Source of the DNA: Candidatus Omnitrophota bacterium
GTDB taxonomy: Bacteria; Omnitrophota; Gorgyraeia; Zapsychrales; Zapsychraceae
DNA: 54,341 nucleotides
Assembly: GCA_015233495.1 (NCBI GenBank)
Contig: JADFXQ010000007.1
Coordinates: 1 to 54,341 of the forward strand
Direction: 5' to 3'
The notes below the pieces were generated by a model, which had not been told where the DNA came from, did not search any database, and was given only the letters and a program-made list of their open reading frames with translations. Shown in pieces: positions 33,029-42,293 of this stretch. Each line of letters begins with the position of its first letter. Within the stretch, counting starts at the first letter, position 1. The position numbers and the translations under genes were made by a program.

Positions 33029-34909
33029 CTATCCTTTTCCGCTTTTTGCCGCCCAATATTTTTTTAAATACACCATCAAAATCGATATGGCCGCCGGAGT
33101 CACGCCGGAAATACGATTGGCCTGCCCCAATGTCAGCGGGTTAAATAGCGTCAACTTCTGCCGAATCTCTTTCGACAATCCGCTCACCTGATTGTAATCC
33201 AAATCCGCCGGAATTTTAATATTTTCAATGTGTTGAAACCGTTCGACATTTTTATTTTGCTGGGCGATAAAACCCGCGTATTTAACTTCATATTCTATTT
33301 GTCCGGCAATTTTTGTTTCCCATGCCGCGAACTGAGGGTCCTGTTGGCATAAAAAATCAAAATCAATTTCCGGCCGCTTTAATAAATCAGCCCAAGTGGC
33401 GTCCGTACGCGCCGCCGCGCTTCCGCGGCCAGCCAGCGCCTCATCCAATGACTGACCCAATGACGGACGGGTCGCGCGCAAAGTTTCAATCCCTTGCCGC
33501 ACGGCAGCATATTTCTGGTTGATCTGATCATATTGGGTTTGGTTCATCAACCCAAAATCATAAGCGTATTTTGCCAAACGGATATCCGTGTTATCTTCGC
33601 GAACAAGTAAACGATATTCGACCCGCGAAGTAAACATCCGATACGGTTCTTCCGTGCCTTTGGTCACCAAATCATCGATCAGCACGCCGACATAAGCCTC
33701 GTGCCGGCCTAAGACAAACGGCTCCCGACCTTGCACCGCTAACCCCGCGTTGATCCCCGCGATTATCCCCTGGGCCGCCGCCTCTTCATACCCGGTTGTC
33801 CCGTTGACCTGACCGCAAAAAAACAATCCCGGGATCCGCTTTGACTCCAACCACGGCCGCAGTTCCGTCGAACGGATCACCGCGTGTTCAATGGAATAGC
33901 CATAACGCAAAAATCGCGCCCGTTCCAATCCCGGAATCGAATGGACTAATTGTTCTTGAACTTCCGCCGGTAATCCCGTGGAAATCCCGTTGGGATAATA
34001 CACCGACGCGTCTTGGCCTTCCGGCTCCAAAAAAACATGATGACTTTTGCGGTCCGGAAATTTTTTGAGTTTATCTTCGATCGACGGGCAATAACGCACG
34101 CCAGTAGCGTTGATCTGGCCGGAATACATCGGCGACAAATGCATATTGCGCATGATCAAATCATGCGTCGCGTCCGTCGTGTGGGTAATATAACAGGGTA
34201 AGAGCAATTGGCCGGCGGGAATGGCGGGTGTCCGGAAAGAAAAAGGGGCCGGCGGTTCATCCGAATCCTGCCGGATCATCGCCGAAAAATCCAAAGTTGA
34301 TCCGTCGAGACGCGGCGGCGTGCCCGTCTTAAACATCATCAGCTCAAACCCCAACCGCTCCAAACTTTCGGCCAGCGGCAGCGAAGCCGGCTCACCCAAC
34401 CGTCCACCCGCGGTGATGATTGTCCCCTGATGCATACGGCCGCGAAGAAAAGTCCCTGCCGCAACAATAAGCGCGCGGCAGGAAAACCGCTGTCCTTTTT
34501 CCGTGGTGACACCTACTACCCGCTGCTGCGCGACCTCAATCGCCGCAATAAAATCTTCACAAACTTCCAGATGAACTTGCTGCCGCGCCACCCCTTGCAT
34601 ATAGGCGGCATAACGCGCCCGGTCCGACTGACAACGCGAAGAACGGACTGCCGGCCCCTTAGACGCGTTCAAAATACGAAACTGCAACCCGGTGCGGTCG
34701 GCAGCCAAACCCATTTCCCCGCCGAGAACATCAACCTCTTTCACCAACTGGCCTTTGCCCACGCCGCCGATCGCCGGATTACAACTCATCTGGCCAATCG
34801 TTTCCCAAGCCGCGGTCACGAGCAAAGTCCGGCATCCCATCCGCGCCGGCGCCAAAGCCGCCTCAATTCCCGCATGCCCTCCCCCAATCACAATCACGTC
34901 AAAATCCAT
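33029..34909 (-). CDS. mnmG: tRNA uridine-5-carboxymethylaminomethyl modification enzyme MnmG (GidA)
   Basis: An FAD protein of 626 residues that works with MnmE to modify U34 of several tRNAs. The N-terminal FAD motif is VIVIGGGHAGIEAALAPARMG. The family signature SCNPAIGGVGKGQLVKEVD follows, along with NGTTGYEEAAAQGIIAGINA near residue 370 and a C-terminal helical domain with YNQVSGLSKEIRQKL. The frame is open to a GTG at 34942, but MDFDVIVIGG at 34909 with AGGGA upstream is the natural start. Its partner mnmE is at 49591-50985, a separate transcription unit. Confidence 0.97.
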   Translation of the reverse strand: MDFDVIVIGGGHAGIEAALAPARMGCRTLLVTAAWETIGQMSCNPAIGGVGKGQLVKEVDVLGGEMGLAADRTGLQFRILNASKGPAVRSSRCQSDRARYAAYMQGVARQQVHLEVCEDFIAAIEVAQQRVVGVTTEKGQRFSCRALIVAAGTFLRGRMHQGTIITAGGRLGEPASLPLAESLERLGFELMMFKTGTPPRLDGSTLDFSAMIRQDSDEPPAPFSFRTPAIPAGQLLLPCYITHTTDATHDLIMRNMHLSPMYSGQINATGVRYCPSIEDKLKKFPDRKSHHVFLEPEGQDASVYYPNGISTGLPAEVQEQLVHSIPGLERARFLRYGYSIEHAVIRSTELRPWLESKRIPGLFFCGQVNGTTGYEEAAAQGIIAGINAGLAVQGREPFVLGRHEAYVGVLIDDLVTKGTEEPYRMFTSRVEYRLLVREDNTDIRLAKYAYDFGLMNQTQYDQINQKYAAVRQGIETLRATRPSLGQSLDEALAGRGSAAARTDATWADLLKRPEIDFDFLCQQDPQFAAWETKIAGQIEYEVKYAGFIAQQNKNVERFQHIENIKIPADLDYNQVSGLSKEIRQKLTLFNPLTLGQANRISGVTPAAISILMVYLKKYWAAKSGKG

Positions 34910-34936
34910 AAAAAATCCCTGAAAATCTTTCCCAGG

Positions 34937-35200
34937 GCTCACTATGACCGGTGTACGCTATCAGGGTTTTACCGCTGTGAGCGAAAGCTTTTTTACGCGG
35001 AATCAGCGGAAAAATTTCCACTCGCGCCGCTGTTTGAGTGCCGCAGGGAGACCTCGGCACTTCCCGGAAGTGCCGAGGTCTCCTTGCGGTGCGAGTTTAG
35101 CGCGACCGCTGATTCCGCGTAAAAAAGCGTCCCCTGCCGTAAGGCAGGGGTGAAGCTCAGTGCGGTAAAACCCTGATAACGTACACCGGTTATAGCGAGC
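34937..35200. repeat. 264-bp nested palindrome upstream of mnmG
   Basis: Three nested stems share one centre. Outer arms of 39 bases (34937-34975 and 35162-35200) differ at only three positions. Middle arms of 23 bases (34987-35009 and 35105-35127) are perfect. The central hairpin has 18-bp perfect arms (35047-35064 and 35066-35083) around a single base. An extra CCCTGCC-GTAA-GGCAGGG hairpin sits in the right half. It fills most of the gene-free stretch 34910-35250; no coding sequence is seen. Confidence 0.92.
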
Positions 35201-35250
35201 CCCTCCCTACGCCTTTAAACCCGGTTTTAGCAATAAAAAATAATTAAGTA

Positions 35251-36192
35251 TTATACCCCTAAAAGAGCGCGGAGAGTTGTGCGGGCCGTTTCCATAATAC
35301 CCTTGGATTTCGTGTAGAGTTTGTCATACTCATTGCTGAATACAGTATATTTCTCTTCAAATTTTTTATCACTTTCTCCATTCTTCTTTTTTGGCTCCTT
35401 AATCTCCCGCCACAACAAAGAAAGCATTCTTTCAATGCGCTCGATCTGATCAACGCAAGCCCGATAATCCCGGAAAGATTTATTGTCCGACAAACTGCCC
35501 AAAGGATAGGTGGTGATGCGGTATTTCCATTTGACTTCCTCAAAATTCCAAGACTTGATCAAAAAATTGAGAGTCTGTTCATAAGCAAAATTTCGGTTAT
35601 TGATTAAAAGCTCGCGTAAAACCGCTGTTTTAATATTTAAAAACTCGGATCGCGGCCGGTGCAGAGGCAAAGACCTTATGCTTTTGGATACCTCCGGGAA
35701 CCAGTTGGCCAAAAGCGAATACGAACCATAGGTATCGACGAGACTTTTCGCGCTGAATTTATCTCCCGTCCCAAAATCTCCAATACCAATATCCGGATCG
35801 GTTATTTTAATAAAATCCCGGAGATTATCATAAAATTCAGAAGCTTTATTAACATATTCCAGATCGCCGGGTATTTGGACGATTCTCTCAACTTGCGGAT
35901 AATGATCCAGAACATAACCCCAACCCGCCAGCCATGTCTGACAGGTATCCACCGACCAAGTTTGCACCACTTCTAAAGATTGATATCTTTCATCATTGAT
36001 GAAAGATGCGGCATCTTGCCGGATGACCGTAGACCGGGGTAACACCACAATCGGCCGCGGATCAATTTCCTTGCACCGGTCAATCGTCCACCAGAAATAC
36101 CATTCGCACTTTTTATTGTTCTCATATCCCCAATACGGAAAAATGATAATCGGTTTGGAATGCAAAATTTTATTAGCTGGTTGTTCCGTCAT
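35251..36192 (-). CDS. Unknown protein, possibly a GT-A-fold glycosyltransferase
   Basis: A 313-residue soluble protein without signal peptide that I do not recognise. It begins with a beta-strand-like IIIFPYWGYENNKKCEWYFW and has an IVQIPGDLEYVN segment near residue 108, which could be a variant acidic nucleotide-sugar motif. It then has SYSLLANWFPE, LPLHRPRSEFLNIK and FAYEQTLNFLIKSW. A strand YRITTYPLGSLSD comes before a C-terminal helix. The layout faintly recalls GT-A enzymes acting on mannosylglycerate or glucosylglycerate, but this is only an inference. It follows the GPH-type sugar symporter by 48 bases on the same strand, so the two are probably co-transcribed. Confidence 0.35.
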   Translation of the reverse strand: MTEQPANKILHSKPIIIFPYWGYENNKKCEWYFWWTIDRCKEIDPRPIVVLPRSTVIRQDAASFINDERYQSLEVVQTWSVDTCQTWLAGWGYVLDHYPQVERIVQIPGDLEYVNKASEFYDNLRDFIKITDPDIGIGDFGTGDKFSAKSLVDTYGSYSLLANWFPEVSKSIRSLPLHRPRSEFLNIKTAVLRELLINNRNFAYEQTLNFLIKSWNFEEVKWKYRITTYPLGSLSDNKSFRDYRACVDQIERIERMLSLLWREIKEPKKKNGESDKKFEEKYTVFSNEYDKLYTKSKGIMETARTTLRALLGV

Positions 36193-36240
36193 ATTCTCGC
36201 CCTATCGTCCGTCCCGAGCCGATGCAAATGCGCCCGGCGA

Positions 36241-37758
36241 TTACGCTTTACCTCTTCGGGCTTCTAATTGTTTCCGGATCTCGTACGCTTTGTCTTCGGA
36301 GACTTCAAAAGTCATAATAATAAAAATAGCGATTACCGTTGTCCCGATCGGAATGCCGACATCGCAAAGCCGCATATATAACAGAGTATGCGTTGACTGG
36401 CCGAGACCCAAAGCGATATTGAACCCGATCCAATTGAGAAGATATCCGCCGAGCACCGATGCCCCGGCCATGCCTAATTTTTGAATCCACCAATAAATGC
36501 CGCTGAACATGCCTTCCCGGCGGGCGCCGTTTTGCAATTCGTCATAATCACAAACATCCGCGACCATGGACGGAACTATGGTGAACAACGCGCCTAAGTG
36601 AAACGCTAAAAACGGCGCGGCGATCAGAATCAGATAGGGATGCTGGGGATTGTACCCGACCCATTTCAGGGCATAGCCCAAGGTAGCCAGCGACATGGTG
36701 ATCAAAAACGCTTTTTTCTTGCCGATCTTTGACGATATCCACGCGGTCAAGGAAATGGCTCCGAGCGTGCAAATCGAACTGATCATGCCAAACATACCTA
36801 ATAAAACCCCGCCGCTGTGCCACATATTATCCATGGCCGATAAACCGTTGGCAGCCTGCGATCCGCCGTAAACATAGAAAAAAAAGACATACGCCGTAAA
36901 AGCGGAAGCCAGCATGAACCCATTGAAAATCAAAAAAGTCACAGCGCAGAGTTTGACAAAAGGCAAACATTGAAAAGACAACACGCAATTGCGCATGAGA
37001 TCTTTAATGACATTCGCGGCGCCTTTCTTTTTTTCCGGCGGCGGCAAATTGACGAAATGTTCTTTGTTGAAGATCGCCGGAAGGATACCGCCGATCAAGA
37101 TAAATCCGCCGACAATGATGGCTAAGACCCGCGCCCCATGCACAATGTCCGTAAATCCGGGCAGAGTGGCGAGCGTATATTTCCCGATTTTCAATTCCAA
37201 AACTTTGGAGCTCATGATCGAAAAAAACCAGGGCGCGATCATCCAAACCGGCTGAGAAAACACGTTCGCGAAAGCCTGTAACCTCGTCCGCTCATGGTAA
37301 TCCGGAGTCATTTCATAACCCAGCGCTATCCAGGGAATAGAATAACAGGCAAAGGCAATGACAAAAAGAATTTGGATCGACAGCACGTACCAGAAATAAA
37401 AATTTTCACTGCGGCCTTTATAGAGTTGAAACATCAAGGCCAGCAAAATCCCGGAAGCGATCGCGCCAAAAAATATCCACGGACGGCGGCGGCCATAACG
37501 CGAGCGCGTGTTATCGGAACTGTAACCGATCAACGGATCGGAAAAAGCGTCGATAAAACGCGGAACCGCTCCGATCCAGCCGACTAAAGCGGGATTCACG
37601 CCTAATCCCAGGTTCAAAACCGCGATCAACTGGCCGACCGCAGCCGCTTGAAATTGATTCACGAACGAGCCTATGCCATAGACGATTTTCTGAAAAACCG
37701 GAATGCGGTCTTTGCGGTCGGTCACATGGTGAATTGACTGCGCCTTGGTTTCTGCCAT
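36241..37758 (-). CDS. GPH-family sugar:cation symporter (MFS_2)
   Basis: A 505-residue membrane protein of the glycoside-pentoside-hexuronide:cation symporter family. The diagnostic loop between helices 2 and 3 is DAFSDPLIGYSSDNTRSRYGRRRPWIFFG, and about 12 hydrophobic helices follow, with the central loop NKEHFVNLPPPEKKKGAAN. Such proteins import sugars or sugar derivatives with Na+ or H+. The substrate cannot be read. GGAGG with a six-base spacer precedes the ATG and a strong promoter lies upstream. A LacI-type regulator is encoded just upstream, and an unknown protein downstream. Confidence 0.93.
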   Translation of the reverse strand: MAETKAQSIHHVTDRKDRIPVFQKIVYGIGSFVNQFQAAAVGQLIAVLNLGLGVNPALVGWIGAVPRFIDAFSDPLIGYSSDNTRSRYGRRRPWIFFGAIASGILLALMFQLYKGRSENFYFWYVLSIQILFVIAFACYSIPWIALGYEMTPDYHERTRLQAFANVFSQPVWMIAPWFFSIMSSKVLELKIGKYTLATLPGFTDIVHGARVLAIIVGGFILIGGILPAIFNKEHFVNLPPPEKKKGAANVIKDLMRNCVLSFQCLPFVKLCAVTFLIFNGFMLASAFTAYVFFFYVYGGSQAANGLSAMDNMWHSGGVLLGMFGMISSICTLGAISLTAWISSKIGKKKAFLITMSLATLGYALKWVGYNPQHPYLILIAAPFLAFHLGALFTIVPSMVADVCDYDELQNGARREGMFSGIYWWIQKLGMAGASVLGGYLLNWIGFNIALGLGQSTHTLLYMRLCDVGIPIGTTVIAIFIIMTFEVSEDKAYEIRKQLEARRGKA

Positions 37759-37802
37759 GAGCTGCCTCCATTTGAATTTATCATTAAAAAAGGAAGTTTC
37801 GC

Positions 37803-37831
37803 ATTATAACAAACAAATCCGAGCCGCACAA
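37803..37831 (-). promoter_or_regulatory. Promoter of the GPH symporter gene
   Basis: On the minus strand TTGTGC (37831-37826) and a consensus TATAAT (37808-37803) are spaced by 17 bases. It lies between the lacI-like stop and the symporter start, so the symporter and the following gene form their own transcription unit, plausibly controlled by the neighbouring LacI protein. No clear LacI palindrome was found. Confidence 0.6.
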
Positions 37832-37833
37832 TA

Positions 37834-38871
37834 TTATTTATGTCCCTCTTTTGAATTTTGAATCGGCACATAAGGCGCGGTTGATTCGCGGACTATCAGA
37901 GAAGGGGCAATCATTTTGCGGACGATTTTTTTGGTTTTGCCCTGCATGATGGAATGCAAAAGCCGAACCGCTTCCTCGGCCATGCGAAAAAGCGGCTGAT
38001 GCAGCGTAGTCAACGCTACCGGGGCGTTCAAACAAGCCGGATTATCGTCAAAACCGATCAGCGAAATATCCCGCGGGGCTTTCAACCCGTTTTCGGCCAG
38101 GACCGCGAGCGCTTCCAAAGCCATGTCATCACTGGCCGCGAAAATCGCAGTCGGCCGTTCCGGCAATTTTAAAAATTGTTCCATGGCCCGTCGGGCGCTC
38201 TGCCGGGAATAATCTCCCGGATAAATATATTGTTCCGGCAAAGGAATATTTTTGGATTTCAAATATTTCGCAAAACCCTCCAGCCGTTCCGCGCCGGCCT
38301 GGGTTTTGACATTTCCCGTAATGGTCGCGATCCGGCGATGCCGCAGCCCCGTTAGATATTCCGCGGCCATCCTGCCCCCCAGCAGGTTATCCAAAGCGAT
38401 ATAATGCGTTTCCACATCCTTCAGATGATTATTCACAATGACACAGGGCAGACCCGCCTCTAAAGCGGCGTCAACTTGATTGCGGTTTTCAATAACATCC
38501 GCAAAAACAATGCCTCCGACACTGTTCGATTTTAACGGGTTTGAACCGTTCGTGATATGAAAAACCATGTCCAATTGCAGCGATTCGCAGCCATGTCCTA
38601 CGCCGCGCATCAACTCCACGGCATAAAACGAATAAAAAATGCCGGGATATCCCGGCATAACCAAACCGATAGCCTTAGTCACGCCGCTGGCTAACCGTTG
38701 GGCGCTGACATTCGGTTTATAATGGAGCGCGGCAATCGCTTCCTCGACGCGTTCAATATTTTTCGGATGCACTGTCGGTACATGATTGATCACCCGGGAA
38801 ACCGTAGTGATCGAGACATGGGCCCGTCGGGCCACATCTTCTATGCCAACGGGTTTTGAGGAGTTTCGCAT
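37834..38871 (-). CDS. LacI-family transcriptional regulator
   Basis: A 345-residue sugar-responsive repressor. The N-terminal helix-turn-helix (GIEDVARRAHVSITTVSRVI) and hinge helix (NVSAQRLASG) bind the operator. A periplasmic-binding-protein-like core follows (TKAIGLVMPGYPGIFYSFYA, RPTAIFAASDDMALEALAVL, LIGFDDNPACLNAPVALTTL) for effector sensing. The gene precedes the GPH symporter in the same direction and is its likely regulator; the solute-binding-protein cluster further along could also be a target. Confidence 0.95.
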   Translation of the reverse strand: MRNSSKPVGIEDVARRAHVSITTVSRVINHVPTVHPKNIERVEEAIAALHYKPNVSAQRLASGVTKAIGLVMPGYPGIFYSFYAVELMRGVGHGCESLQLDMVFHITNGSNPLKSNSVGGIVFADVIENRNQVDAALEAGLPCVIVNNHLKDVETHYIALDNLLGGRMAAEYLTGLRHRRIATITGNVKTQAGAERLEGFAKYLKSKNIPLPEQYIYPGDYSRQSARRAMEQFLKLPERPTAIFAASDDMALEALAVLAENGLKAPRDISLIGFDDNPACLNAPVALTTLHQPLFRMAEEAVRLLHSIMQGKTKKIVRKMIAPSLIVRESTAPYVPIQNSKEGHK

Positions 38872-38919
38872 GCGGAAGATAATTCGGCTAAAAATTCATT
38901 GCTCAAAATGACGGCAGAT

Positions 38920-40221
38920 TTAACGGATCGCATCGCCCGCCTGGATCGGCGTCCACTGATCTTTGATATCGGCGGCGCTGATATCTTTGCGGACTTGGAT
39001 CACTTCGAGCCGAGCGATATACTGCTGATCGCGGTAAACGCTTAAGCTGTCTCCGGTTTTGATCCCGGCACTCTCGCCAATATCGACAATAACGAAATTA
39101 TTTTCTTTATTGATGCTGACCACCTTGCCGTTGAAACCGGGCTTAGTCACTCCGGGGTTAAAACTCGGCGCCTGACTATTTCCCGTCACGACAATCGGCG
39201 GCAATTCCACGGGCTTTGCCGTGGCGTTCTGGGCGGCCTTGCTCGATTGAAATGCCGTATCTAAACTTTCTTTGATCGCCCAAATTTCATCAATTTTACT
39301 TTGCACCAAAGCATCGGTCTGTCCCAACTTATGTTCCACGTCGGACTTGTCTTTCGATAATTTCACTATCGTCTTTTCCAAAGCGCCTTTTGTCCCCACC
39401 AAGGCCTGTAATTGATTACGGAGCTCCCCATTTTCCTTATTCACTTTATCAAAATTATCTATGACGAATTTTCTCTCGTTTTTAGTGCGCGCCAATTCTA
39501 AGGCTAAATTATTGATCGTTTCGGTTTTATAGATCAATTCGCGTTCCACGTCTTTTTTGGCATTCGCGAACTGGTCGATCTTGACTTTATACTCATCTCC
39601 CAAACGCCGCAACTCCACGATATCGATTTGATTCTGCGATAGCTGACCTTTCAAATTCTGTAATTCCACTTCCAATGCCGCTTTATCGCGTAAAACCGTT
39701 GCCCAATATTCTTCATTATTCACGTTCATCCCACCGGTGAGCGCCGCGGCCGGAGCAGGAGTTGCTCCCGCAGCCGAGGAAGCCGCGGCTGTCTGCGCCT
39801 CTTGAATTTTTTCTTTATAAACAACCATCGGGTTGTCTTTGGCCTCTTTCAATTCCTTGACCAAACGATCGCGTTCTTTGCGTAAATTATCAATCTGAGA
39901 TTGAACGCGCTCTTTGTCCTTAGTGATGGTTTCCGCTTTAGCTAAAGCGTCGCGTTTATCCGCTTCCAAAGCGTTTAATTTTTTATCGTAATCGCTTTGG
40001 GCCTCATTAAATTGTTGTTCTTGATCGTCTTTTTGCTTGCGAATTTCTCCCGCTTCTCTTTGCGCGACCGTCGCGGTATTTTCCGCTTTTTCCAGCTTGC
40101 GGGATAAAAGCGCGTTTTTTTCTTCGAGCTTGCCTTTTTCCAGCGTCAGCCAACCCACGCCGCCGACGGCGAAAAAGAGCAGCGCCGCCAAAAATGCCAA
40201 ACCCATTTTTACTTTAGACAT
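38920..40221 (-). CDS. Membrane-anchored coiled-coil envelope protein
   Basis: A 433-residue protein with one N-terminal membrane helix (MGLAFLAALLFFAVGGVGWL), then two long heptad-rich coiled coils (about 30-130 and 175-320) separated by an Ala/Pro linker. A C-terminal beta domain of about 75 residues follows (FNGKVVSINKENNFVIVDIG, then GDSLSVYRDQQYIARLEVIQ). The C-terminal domain resembles small beta-barrels repeatedly found in envelope proteins of this phylum; the protein probably spans part of the periplasm. AAGGAG precedes the ATG. It is separate from lacI (48 bases) and has a 213-base AT-rich gap upstream in which I see no gene. Confidence 0.7.
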   Translation of the reverse strand: MSKVKMGLAFLAALLFFAVGGVGWLTLEKGKLEEKNALLSRKLEKAENTATVAQREAGEIRKQKDDQEQQFNEAQSDYDKKLNALEADKRDALAKAETITKDKERVQSQIDNLRKERDRLVKELKEAKDNPMVVYKEKIQEAQTAAASSAAGATPAPAAALTGGMNVNNEEYWATVLRDKAALEVELQNLKGQLSQNQIDIVELRRLGDEYKVKIDQFANAKKDVERELIYKTETINNLALELARTKNERKFVIDNFDKVNKENGELRNQLQALVGTKGALEKTIVKLSKDKSDVEHKLGQTDALVQSKIDEIWAIKESLDTAFQSSKAAQNATAKPVELPPIVVTGNSQAPSFNPGVTKPGFNGKVVSINKENNFVIVDIGESAGIKTGDSLSVYRDQQYIARLEVIQVRKDISAADIKDQWTPIQAGDAIR

Positions 40222-40434
40222 TGATGCTCCTTGTTAACGTCTGAATGCTTCCAATATAACAAACGTTTTTCCAACACTCAAGAAGAAAGCGAATTATTTT
40301 TTGATATTTTTCCCGACGATAAACGAAAAAAAACAAAATAATTGCAGCCGGCGCGTTTAATTCAAAAAAAATTACGCTTAAATCGCCCGGCGCAACAATT
40401 TAAGATGCTGGGACTGCCGCCAAATGCCAACCTA

Positions 40435-41127
40435 TTATTCAAATCGGATGTCGTCTAAATAAAAAATGCAGGATTCAGGATTGGCGGTCACGTTTGCCGT
40501 CCAGGCAAAACCGCCGCTGATGTAGGACAAATCTTTACCGCGTAAATCAATCGTGTATTGCCGCCATTCGGATGAAAGAATCACCGGGCCGATGCTGGCC
40601 AAATCCGTGTCGGGATATTCGTTGGCAATCCCGCCAACACTGAACTCGCTGATTTGCTCGCCGCCGCTTTCGCCCTTGGCCCAAAAGGTCAACTTTTGCG
40701 CGCCGGTTAAATTGAATCCTCCTTTACGATGACCCCAATTATTCGCCGGATTTAACCAATACACGCCGGCCCACTGCTGATCTTCCCGCGAACATTGTAC
40801 CCCATAAACAACGCGAATGCAGGTTTTCCCGCTATGGCATCCTTCTTGCCAAGTCTCATTTAAAGTCACGCACTTTCCGTCCGGCATAAAACCAGAAGGC
40901 ACATAATGATTTAATATCGATCCTTTATCCGTGTAAATATCAAAGGGCTTGAATGCCGGGTCAACCACCGAAGCGGTGGTCGTTTCATTGGAAACATTAG
41001 CGCCGCCATCAGCCACCGCATCGCTGGAAGATGAAGTCGGGACAACCGACTTATCGCTATTATCCGCGTTACCGCAAGCTAACACTAACGTCGCAAAGAC
41101 GGCAAATATCCATATTTGTTTGTTCAT
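40435..41127 (-). CDS. Lipoprotein with a carbohydrate-binding-like domain
   Basis: A 230-residue lipoprotein. The signal peptide MNKQIWIFAVFATLVLACGN has the lipobox LVLAC with Cys18, followed by a Ser/Thr-rich linker. The globular part contains CVTLNETWQEGCHSGKTCIR, then strands typical of a jelly-roll ligand-binding domain: QKLTFWAKGESGGEQISEFS, WRQYTIDLRGKDL and a final CIFYLDDIRFE. Such domains commonly bind sugars. The open frame extends to 41166, but that part derives from a REP hairpin. It lies at the end of the carbohydrate cluster, downstream of the duplicated TPR-like gene. Confidence 0.75.
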   Translation of the reverse strand: MNKQIWIFAVFATLVLACGNADNSDKSVVPTSSSSDAVADGGANVSNETTTASVVDPAFKPFDIYTDKGSILNHYVPSGFMPDGKCVTLNETWQEGCHSGKTCIRVVYGVQCSREDQQWAGVYWLNPANNWGHRKGGFNLTGAQKLTFWAKGESGGEQISEFSVGGIANEYPDTDLASIGPVILSSEWRQYTIDLRGKDLSYISGGFAWTANVTANPESCIFYLDDIRFE

Positions 41128-41146
41128 AACCATAAACAGAATAAAA

Positions 41147-41194
41147 GGGACACACACTAAACTCATCTTGCTTGTTGAATTAAGTGTGTGTCCC
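41147..41194. repeat. REP-like hairpin (GGGACACACACT family)
   Basis: Perfect 12-bp arms GGGACACACACT (41147-41158) and AGTGTGTGTCCC (41183-41194) around a 24-base loop. It lies immediately after the stop codon of the duplicated TPR-like gene and could act as a transcript-end hairpin. Confidence 0.88.
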
Positions 41195-41200
41195 CGAAAA

Positions 41201-42052
41201 TTAGACTTTACCTAATTCCGCTAAGGCCTGCTGCGCGGGTTCTGCCGGTTTCCAGAACCAACCTTGCGGATCCCAGCATTGCGCATAAGAAAATTCATTC
41301 ACTAAACGTTCATAAGCTTGCTTGGCTTCTTTTAACTGTCCCGCTTTGCGAAACGCTTCCCCGCGAATATAAAGGGCAGTCCCCACATCGTTTAACGCCC
41401 AATATTTAAAAATTTCCTCGCGGGATTGCCACGGATATTCTTTCAAAGAACCTTGCATTTCTTTCGCTTTGTCTGCGTAAAGCTCTAAGACTTTATCCGT
41501 ATAGGCGACCACCGCCGCGGTTTCATTTTTATCCAGAGCTTTCCACGCTTGACCTGCCAGGAAAGAAGACGTATGATCGCCGAAATCCAAAGTATTGCCG
41601 GAATCGATCATCGCTAATTTTTCCTTCGCGGCTTCCGCTGGTTTCCAAAACCAACCATTCGGATCCCAGGCTTGGCCATAGGTGAATTCTTCCATAACTT
41701 TCTTGAACGCCGCTTTTGCCTGATCTTTCATATCGGCCCGGCGATACGCTTCCCCTTGAATAAAATAACAAGTTGCCACATCATTCAAAGCCCAAAACCC
41801 AAAAATTTCTTCTTTGGGGCCGTTCGGATACGCTTGCAATCCGCTCTGCATTTTTTTCGCTTGCGCCGCGTATAACTCCGCGCATTTATTTGTGTAGGCC
41901 AAAACCGCTTCTACATCTCCCTGCTTCAACGCATCCCACGCCTTGGTCGCTAATGTCGATGATTTATAATCGCCGAAATTATAAGTAGCCGCGGAAGCAA
42001 ACGTGGTTAAGCCAAAAACAAACCCTACTACCATAACCAAAAACTTTTTCAT
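41201..42052 (-). CDS. Exported protein with two tandem TPR-like domains
   Basis: A 283-residue protein with a signal peptide (MKKFLVMVVGFVFGLTTFAS) and two copies of a domain of about 125 residues (about 26-150 and 155-280). Each has FGDYKSSTLATKAWDALKQG or FGDHTSSFLAGQAWKALDKN, then EEIF-WALNDV, a GEA-R helix, and ends with AWDPNGWFWKPAEAAKEKL or CWDPQGWFWKPAEPAQQAL. A third, more divergent copy forms the N-terminus of the neighbouring glycosidase. The helical pattern suggests TPR-type protein interaction. AAGGAG and GGAAGG precede the ATG, and a promoter with TATAAT is about 110 bases upstream, so it may be expressed separately from the glycosidase. Confidence 0.75.
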   Translation of the reverse strand: MKKFLVMVVGFVFGLTTFASAATYNFGDYKSSTLATKAWDALKQGDVEAVLAYTNKCAELYAAQAKKMQSGLQAYPNGPKEEIFGFWALNDVATCYFIQGEAYRRADMKDQAKAAFKKVMEEFTYGQAWDPNGWFWKPAEAAKEKLAMIDSGNTLDFGDHTSSFLAGQAWKALDKNETAAVVAYTDKVLELYADKAKEMQGSLKEYPWQSREEIFKYWALNDVGTALYIRGEAFRKAGQLKEAKQAYERLVNEFSYAQCWDPQGWFWKPAEPAQQALAELGKV

Positions 42053-42164
42053 ACCTTCCTTCTCCTTTCTTGCTCCAGCCTCAAGTTGAGATTAAGGGAC
42101 TCTCACAAAAGTCCCATTACTGGAATCCGGCAGCCGGATAGAATTGATAAAAAACCCACAACTA

Positions 42165-42193
42165 ATTATACCTGATGCCGACGGAAAATGCCA
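42165..42193 (-). promoter_or_regulatory. Promoter of the duplicated TPR-like gene
   Basis: On the minus strand a perfect TATAAT (42170-42165) lies 17 bases after a weak -35 box TGGCAT (42193-42188). The leader of about 110 bases contains a GGGACT/AGTCCC hairpin at 42096-42115. Confidence 0.45.
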
Positions 42194-42293
42194 CTTTTTA
42201 TTCGCGGCATAACTGTTTATATGCCAATATGTTGCGTCTTTAGCAAAAAAAAAATTGTCCCGACTTAAATTATTTAGGTAAATTATTTTCAAT

